Assembly: GCA_021521415.1 (NCBI GenBank)
Contig: JAIQDT010004978.1
Span: forward strand, 166,624 to 230,623
DNA length: 64,000 bases
Direction of reading: 5' to 3'
Source: Bidens hawaiensis
Taxonomy: Eukaryota; Streptophyta; Magnoliopsida; Asterales; Asteraceae
Numbering within the stretch: the stretch's first letter is position 1; the number at the start of each line of letters is the position of its first letter. The position numbers and the translations under genes were made by a program. Positions 59,189-64,000 of this stretch are shown piece by piece. Below the pieces are notes generated by a model. The model was not told the origin of the DNA and made no database searches. It was given only the letters and a program-made list of their open reading frames with translations.

Positions 59189-62100
59189 TGTGACATTCGT
59201 GGCAAAACCGAGTACACCTTAGTACTTACAAACTCGAATAAGCGTTTAACCCCTTATTGCGTAACGAACAAACGAATAACCAAACGGGTCTGGTTATGGT
59301 CCGGATATCCCAGGGTGCTATCTATAAGCGATATACGATCTATGCAAGCTAAAATATTAGTAATATGGCCTTAGTTCGATAGCAAACAAGTTAACGAAAA
59401 CATGCTCGTTTAACTACCCGCTATAGATTTTAACACGAAAGATAGTTACAAACCAAGAATTGTATCATCCGTTAAGCCGAAAAAGACTTACCAAACACTT
59501 ATTTGAAATGTTTTAAGCAATCCGTGAAAATATTTTCGATTTTTTACAAACGTACAGTATGTTTTTATAATTTTACACAAAACTAGCCGAAAAACACTCG
59601 TTTTCGCTCGTTTGTCGCACCCGATATATTTTTGTCGCCAGAAACCAAACCCGAAATAAATTTGGACTCGGAATTTCACGTTCGGGCATGTAAATCGAGA
59701 AAAGTGGGCCAAATGGGCCCAAAAGGGGACCCAACGAGCCCAGCCCGCAAAAGAAGACTTTCCCCCTTAAACCCTTTTAATATTTAAACAAGTTCTAAGA
59801 TATTTTGTGATATCTTTTTCATGAGAATTCTGGACACAAGTTCTGCTCCAGCCAGAAAACCTTCAAACCCTAAGGTAAGGAGCTTAAATAAGTAGCTTTT
59901 GCACTTGTTTAAAGTCGTTTAATACCATAAAAACATGTCTTGGTTACTAAAAATCATTCCTAACCGTGTAAAAATCCTAAAAATGGTCCATAAACATGTT
60001 TTGATCATAAACACGGTAAGGAACCAGTTTTGATAGTTTTTTTGGCCATAAACACGGATGAAAGGGTTGAAACGGCGTTTTTACGGTTCAAAAGTTCGTT
60101 TTTGTGCACTAGCCGAAACCCTAAGTTAAGGGCTGTTATGTTGATGAAAAATTGCTTGGTTTGTGATATAGGACTTGTACCTAGCTTTCTTAGAAGCACA
60201 AGAACCTGAAAACGTGATTAAAAAGTCGGAAACGAGCCAAACCCGCTAAGGTAATACCGAAACACTCGCTTACGGGCTGTTTAGGTTAAGTTTGTGATGT
60301 GAATATTATTAGACCTTGAAATTTTCAGGGACATCAGGGACCATTTCATTGAGTCCCTGTTCAAATTTGGTAATTTTTAACCATCCGAGAATATTTAGCG
60401 AATTTATTACCGAGTTGGGACGTTTATTTGGGAAAAAATAGCTAAAATACTTCAAAAATTATGAAATTTTTCTGGGAACTCATATTTAATGAATTTTGAT
60501 CACATATGAATTTTTAGATCATTTGTAGAAGTCTAAGGGTGTTTTGTACATATGCGTTCATGCGAATTTTTATAGCCGAATTTGTGCCGAAAAAAATATT
60601 GAACAGGCTTTTTACATTCTGGAATTGATACAAATTGTTTTGGGACATGATTTGAGTATTCAGGAAATTTTTTGTAATTTTTGGAAATTGTTTGGGATAA
60701 ACAGACGATTTTCAGGCGAAATATAGCTGATAAAATGAATTTTTATAAATTATTAAATCAGTAAATAATTCCATAAATATTTTTATAAAAATCTACATAT
60801 TTTAATTGATAAGTGGCTAAATTTTCATAATTTAATGATTAACGGTTAATTCATTATGCTAATTTAAAGATTAAAGAAATTCAGTTTTTTATAAAAACCG
60901 GCAAGTTCGCGACTAACGAACCTGCGGAATATCAAAACACCAAGAGTGATCAAAAATCATATTTTTGGACTAATAAGTAAAAACAAACTTTTCTATGAAA
61001 AACCTGGACAATCCGGATAGATTGTGCGCGTTTCTTCTTAAATCAAACTGAATAAACGGAAACGGACCCCGAGGCTAATCCGGTACCCAGTATGTGATCC
61101 TTCTTTATCACTTAATCATTTTATTAACCAATACATTTACCCAAGCTTATTTTCCCATAACTGTTTTCTGAACGCGTAACGAACAACTTGGCCCAGCTGG
61201 GAAAACGGGAATCTGAGCCAAGTTCAGTTTTAAGTATTAAAAATTAAACAACATCACAGCCTAAGCCTATTACCACTTTCTGGGCGTACAAGCTATACCC
61301 AGATTAGTTATACAGCCCAGTTTAATACTGAGATTATAATAATATTAAAATATTAATATTATTATAATATGGACTATAGGGACTAAGTGATAGCAAGGGA
61401 AACGAACCCTGTGCTGATCTCGCGCTGAGTGCCTACAAAACCGTGAGTTTCATGACCCCACTCTTTAAACTATTTACGAACTTTTGGGGTGGAAAGCATG
61501 TTTATACACGTTATTTATCTAAACACGGATCAGGATATAAAATATCTGAACATTTATATATGAAAAGTCCCAACAAACATAATGACTGACTACGTACTGA
61601 TGAAAGATGATTATTATCGTTGATTGATATATTGAGTGGAGATAATACGAATTGCAAAACATAATGAAAATACACGTGACAGCATGTTTATACAAACACG
61701 TTATGTAATGTTAAACATAACTAATTTGGTTGACAACGTGGTCTGTAATGGCCATGGGGATAACGTGGTCTGTGATGATTATGGAGCTGTTGTGGGCAGA
61801 AAGGGGGCCACAATAGTAACAAACTAAGTTGAGTATGGCCTATGAGCCAAGTTCTACTGCAACTTATAAACTAAAGTTGAGTTTGGCCTATGAGCCAAGT
61901 CTGTTACAACTTACTAAACTAAAGTTGAGTATGGCCTATGAGCCAAGTTCTGCTGCAACATACTAAACAAAAGTTGAGTATGGCCTATGAGCCAAGTTCT
62001 GCTGCAAATTATAAACTAAAGTTGAGTATGGCCTATGAGCCAAGTTCTGCTGCAACCTATTAAACGAACTAACTTGATTATGACATGAATGTTAAGAAAA

Positions 62101-62921
62101 TAATGTGATTGTGCGTATTGTGGGCGGATGGGGAGCCACAGTATTTGGTGATACGTGATAAATACTATATATGTATATGTGTCTATATACATGCTATGTG
62201 ATTAGCCGTAGGAAATAATATGTGTACAATATACTAATTATTTGCGTGTACACTATATAATGTTTGAGTTTACATGGAATCATTGTGGGTGGAATGGGGA
62301 CCACAGTGGTTGATGTTAACGCGGAACCGTTGAGGGCGGAAGGGGGGCCACAGTGGTTGAGTTTTATGTGGAACCGTTGTGGAGAAAGGGGGTCCACAGT
62401 GGTTGGTTAAACACGGAAACTGGAAACAGGTAGTACGAACAAACAATCACGATTTTACCGAAATTTCGAATTTATATTATAAACCTACATGTGTGCATAT
62501 GCACACACAAGGATATGGCTGTACATATTTATACAACCGTAAATACATATTTTTACATACGCGCGTTCATACAAACTATGACTGTATGGTGCGCAGAACT
62601 GATTTCGTTAAAACTTATGAAACTCACCAACTATTCGTAGTTGACCTGTTTTAACATGCTTTTCAGGTAATCAGATATGGGAAGTAATTTCCTGTGCGTT
62701 ATGTGTCTGATTGGTGATTGATGTCGTGGGCATTTGAGTTAGAAGTAAAGTGATTGAAGAACAGGTTTAATTGTATCACCTAGTTTGTAAAAGATGTTAG
62801 AACGATGTAATATATTGTAAATTAGTTAGTAATGTTTCTTTATGAACAATGTATTTGATACCAGTTGTATCTGTTGCATTTCCGTTTTACGCTTCCGCAA
62901 TTCGCTTAACGGGGTGTGACA
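59189..62921 (+). repeat. 3' LTR of gypsy element 3 (3733 bp)
   Basis: Begins TGTGACATTCG and ends GGGGTGTGACA before TSD TAAAT. It is the complete version of this LTR, with five 48-bp repeats (61822-62065), a zone of GTTGTGGGCGGA/GGGGGCCACAG words (62110-62400) and an acceptor-like CTTTTCAG ending at 62666. Confidence 0.93.
61822..62065 (+). repeat. Five tandem 48-bp repeats in gypsy 3 LTR
   Basis: Each unit contains AAAGTTGAGTATGGCCTATG followed by AGCCAAGTTCTGCTGCAAC. Units 1 and 2 are the most diverged. The 5' LTR retains little more than one unit. Confidence 0.9.
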
Positions 62922-62926
62922 TAAAT

Positions 62927-63956
62927 GTTGATATGACGGTTACGAAGGATGGTAGTGTGAAAACCTCGATGAACATCAAAGGCGGAATCAATGATATTTA
63001 AGGTGTTTCTAAATGAGCACAAATATAACAAACACACACAAGTCACTCAAAATATTTCCATTAATATTAGCTCAAAATACAATGAGGATCCCTTAGGGTT
63101 TCTAGGTGGACTTTCAGGTGTTAGGCTACTTTCCGTACGAAATATTCTGTTTGCTAAGAAAGTTTGTCATCCGTCAAATCACTCAGTATGTCGCTCAGGT
63201 GCGTCCACAAATGTGACCTAGACTTTCCTTAAATAGGCACACATGAAACCTTCTAGAAACCCTAATGATTGTTACAAAACAAATTCAAACGTATTCAAAG
63301 TATTACAAGTGTAAAAAGTTCTTCGAGTAAGCATTCATCTTTGTCAAGGAAACCTTGTAACCATAAGTGTGATTGGAACAGTTCTTCGAGCAAGCTTTAC
63401 TTAGAATATTTTCCTTAAAAAATATTCTTCAAGCAGACTTCAATCTTTATGATAATATCAAGCTTTTCTCGATAATATCCTACAAGCAAACCTATTCTTC
63501 TTGATCTCTACAACCTTTTGTCTTTAACTTATTCAAATAAACTAAGTGTGTTGGTGACAATGTAGCTAGCTCGAGGTTGAACCTTGCTTGTAAAAGTCCT
63601 TAGAATAATTACATCATAGCTTCCTTCAAGTGTGCTTGAGATCCAGTTTATTGCAACCTTGCTCGATACACCAAATTACTTGGTTTCAGCTTAGTTACGT
63701 CAAGGGTTTTTCTATGAAACAAACTTTTTTCAACTAATATTCAACCTTTCTTGATGAAGTTTAGTTTGATAAAACTAACACTTAGAAGAATTCCAGAAGA
63801 TAACCTTGCTAAAAAGGAAGATACCTTGCTTGAATAAGTTCTAGGCTTGCTCGAAGTGCCAAGTTTGCTCGAATTCCATACTAAGCCATTTCTTGAGGAG
63901 ATCAAATTTCAGTTTAATCATTTCAAATCTTTCTCTTTTATGAAAAGATCTCAACA
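62927..63956 (-). repeat. 5' LTR of the compact element, part right of gypsy 3
   Basis: Continues the LTR split at 51487. It matches 49619-50612 with substitutions and indels, shares the CTTGCTCGA word repeats (63340-63870) and ends GATCTCAACA, the counterpart of GATCCCAACA at 50603-50612. Confidence 0.7.
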
Positions 63957-64000
63957 TGGGATTGATTAAGTCACCTTTCAATATCTCTCTCACTCCGGAG
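63957..64000. other. Flank after the compact element
   Basis: Only 44 bp. It should continue the copia integrase remnant of 49205-49570 if the nesting is right, but it is too short and diverged to show this. Confidence 0.3.

Larger units (their letters stand above)
51488..62921 (+). mobile_element. Gypsy element 3: chromovirus-related, gag-only derivative, 11,434 bp
   Basis: TSD TAAAT at 51483-51487 and 62922-62926. 5' LTR 51488-54379, PBS 54385, internal region of 4.8 kb with a degenerate gag but no RT, RNase H, integrase or chromodomain, polypurine tract GGGGGAGAA before 59189, 3' LTR 59189-62921. Gag and zinc fingers are related to elements 1 and 2, while the LTRs belong to a different family that shares only short motifs. 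LTR divergence (many indels and substitutions, plus one 0.84-kb deletion in the 5' LTR) makes it older than elements 1 and 2. Confidence 0.92.
49571..63956 (-). mobile_element. Compact minus-strand LTR element, split by gypsy 3
   Basis: Two LTR-like copies in minus orientation flank a short internal part of about 820 bp (50613-51432). One copy is 49571-50612; the other is 51433-51487 plus 62927-63956 around gypsy 3. On the minus strand the left copy starts TGTTGGGATC after a TAGGGGAGAT polypurine tract, as in many plant copia elements. Next to the right copy stands a primer-like TGGTATGATCAGAAC. It is either a non-autonomous element or a deletion derivative. Five-base flanks (GATCC and TGGGA) do not match, so borders or history are uncertain. 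Confidence 0.6.

Noticed and set aside
62379..62654. ORF of 91 codons in the gypsy 3 LTR
   Set aside because: Located in LTR sequence with no matching frame in other LTR families.
51483..62926. Gypsy 3 considered as two solo LTRs
   Set aside because: A single matching TSD (TAAAT), PBS next to the left LTR and polypurine tract next to the right LTR show one element.

Overview
The window is repeat-only plant nuclear DNA. I find no host gene, tRNA, rRNA or CRISPR. Every recognisable coding stretch belongs to an LTR retrotransposon: Ty1/copia of the Sirevirus type (gag-pol plus a third, env-like ORF), and Ty3/gypsy chromovirus of the Tekay/Del type (one-frame gag-pol ending in a chromodomain). 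The family mix and protein style suggest an Asteraceae genome; that is an inference from remembered families, not a search.

Layout, left to right. (1) 1-19919: a plus-strand Sirevirus entering the window inside its reverse transcriptase. It has the end of pol, a 3 kb spacer, an env-like ORF, a polypurine tract and a 567-bp 3' LTR. Its RT is split at 310/11661 by gypsy element 1 (311-11660), a complete chromovirus with TSD TGTAT, two 2726-bp LTRs that differ at only four positions I could see, an extra ORF upstream of gag, and an open 1534-residue gag-pol. (2) 19920-about 31904: a decayed minus-strand Sirevirus (env-like, spacer, pol, gag, leader, PBS, LTR). The plus-strand Sirevirus sits inside its env-like ORF. 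(3) About 31905-49204: an unclassified plus-strand, Athila-like LTR element with a degenerate ORF, two diverged LTRs and a truncated unit between them. It is interrupted by gypsy element 2 (34521-45754, TSD AGAAC), a relative of element 1 broken by one frameshift and one stop. (4) About 49205-49570: a minus-strand copia integrase remnant. (5) 49571-63956: a compact minus-strand LTR element (LTR about 1.05 kb, internal part about 0.8 kb) whose right-hand LTR is split by gypsy element 3 (51488-62921, TSD TAAAT), a gag-only chromovirus derivative.

The insertions nest three deep on the left (minus Sirevirus, then plus Sirevirus, then gypsy 1) and two or three deep on the right, so insertion order can be read directly. 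Only gypsy element 1 looks recent and nearly intact.

The most interesting signals are these. A second ORF of unknown function (coiled coil plus acidic tail) lies between PBS and gag in chromovirus elements 1 and 2. Splice-like signals recur: a donor and acceptor inside the long LTRs, and an acceptor a few bases before the gag and env-like start codons. Stacked perfect palindromes built on TTCGYTA/TARCGAA lie just upstream of the TATA box in both Sirevirus LTRs, with different stem sequences in each, and recur in the Sirevirus spacers.
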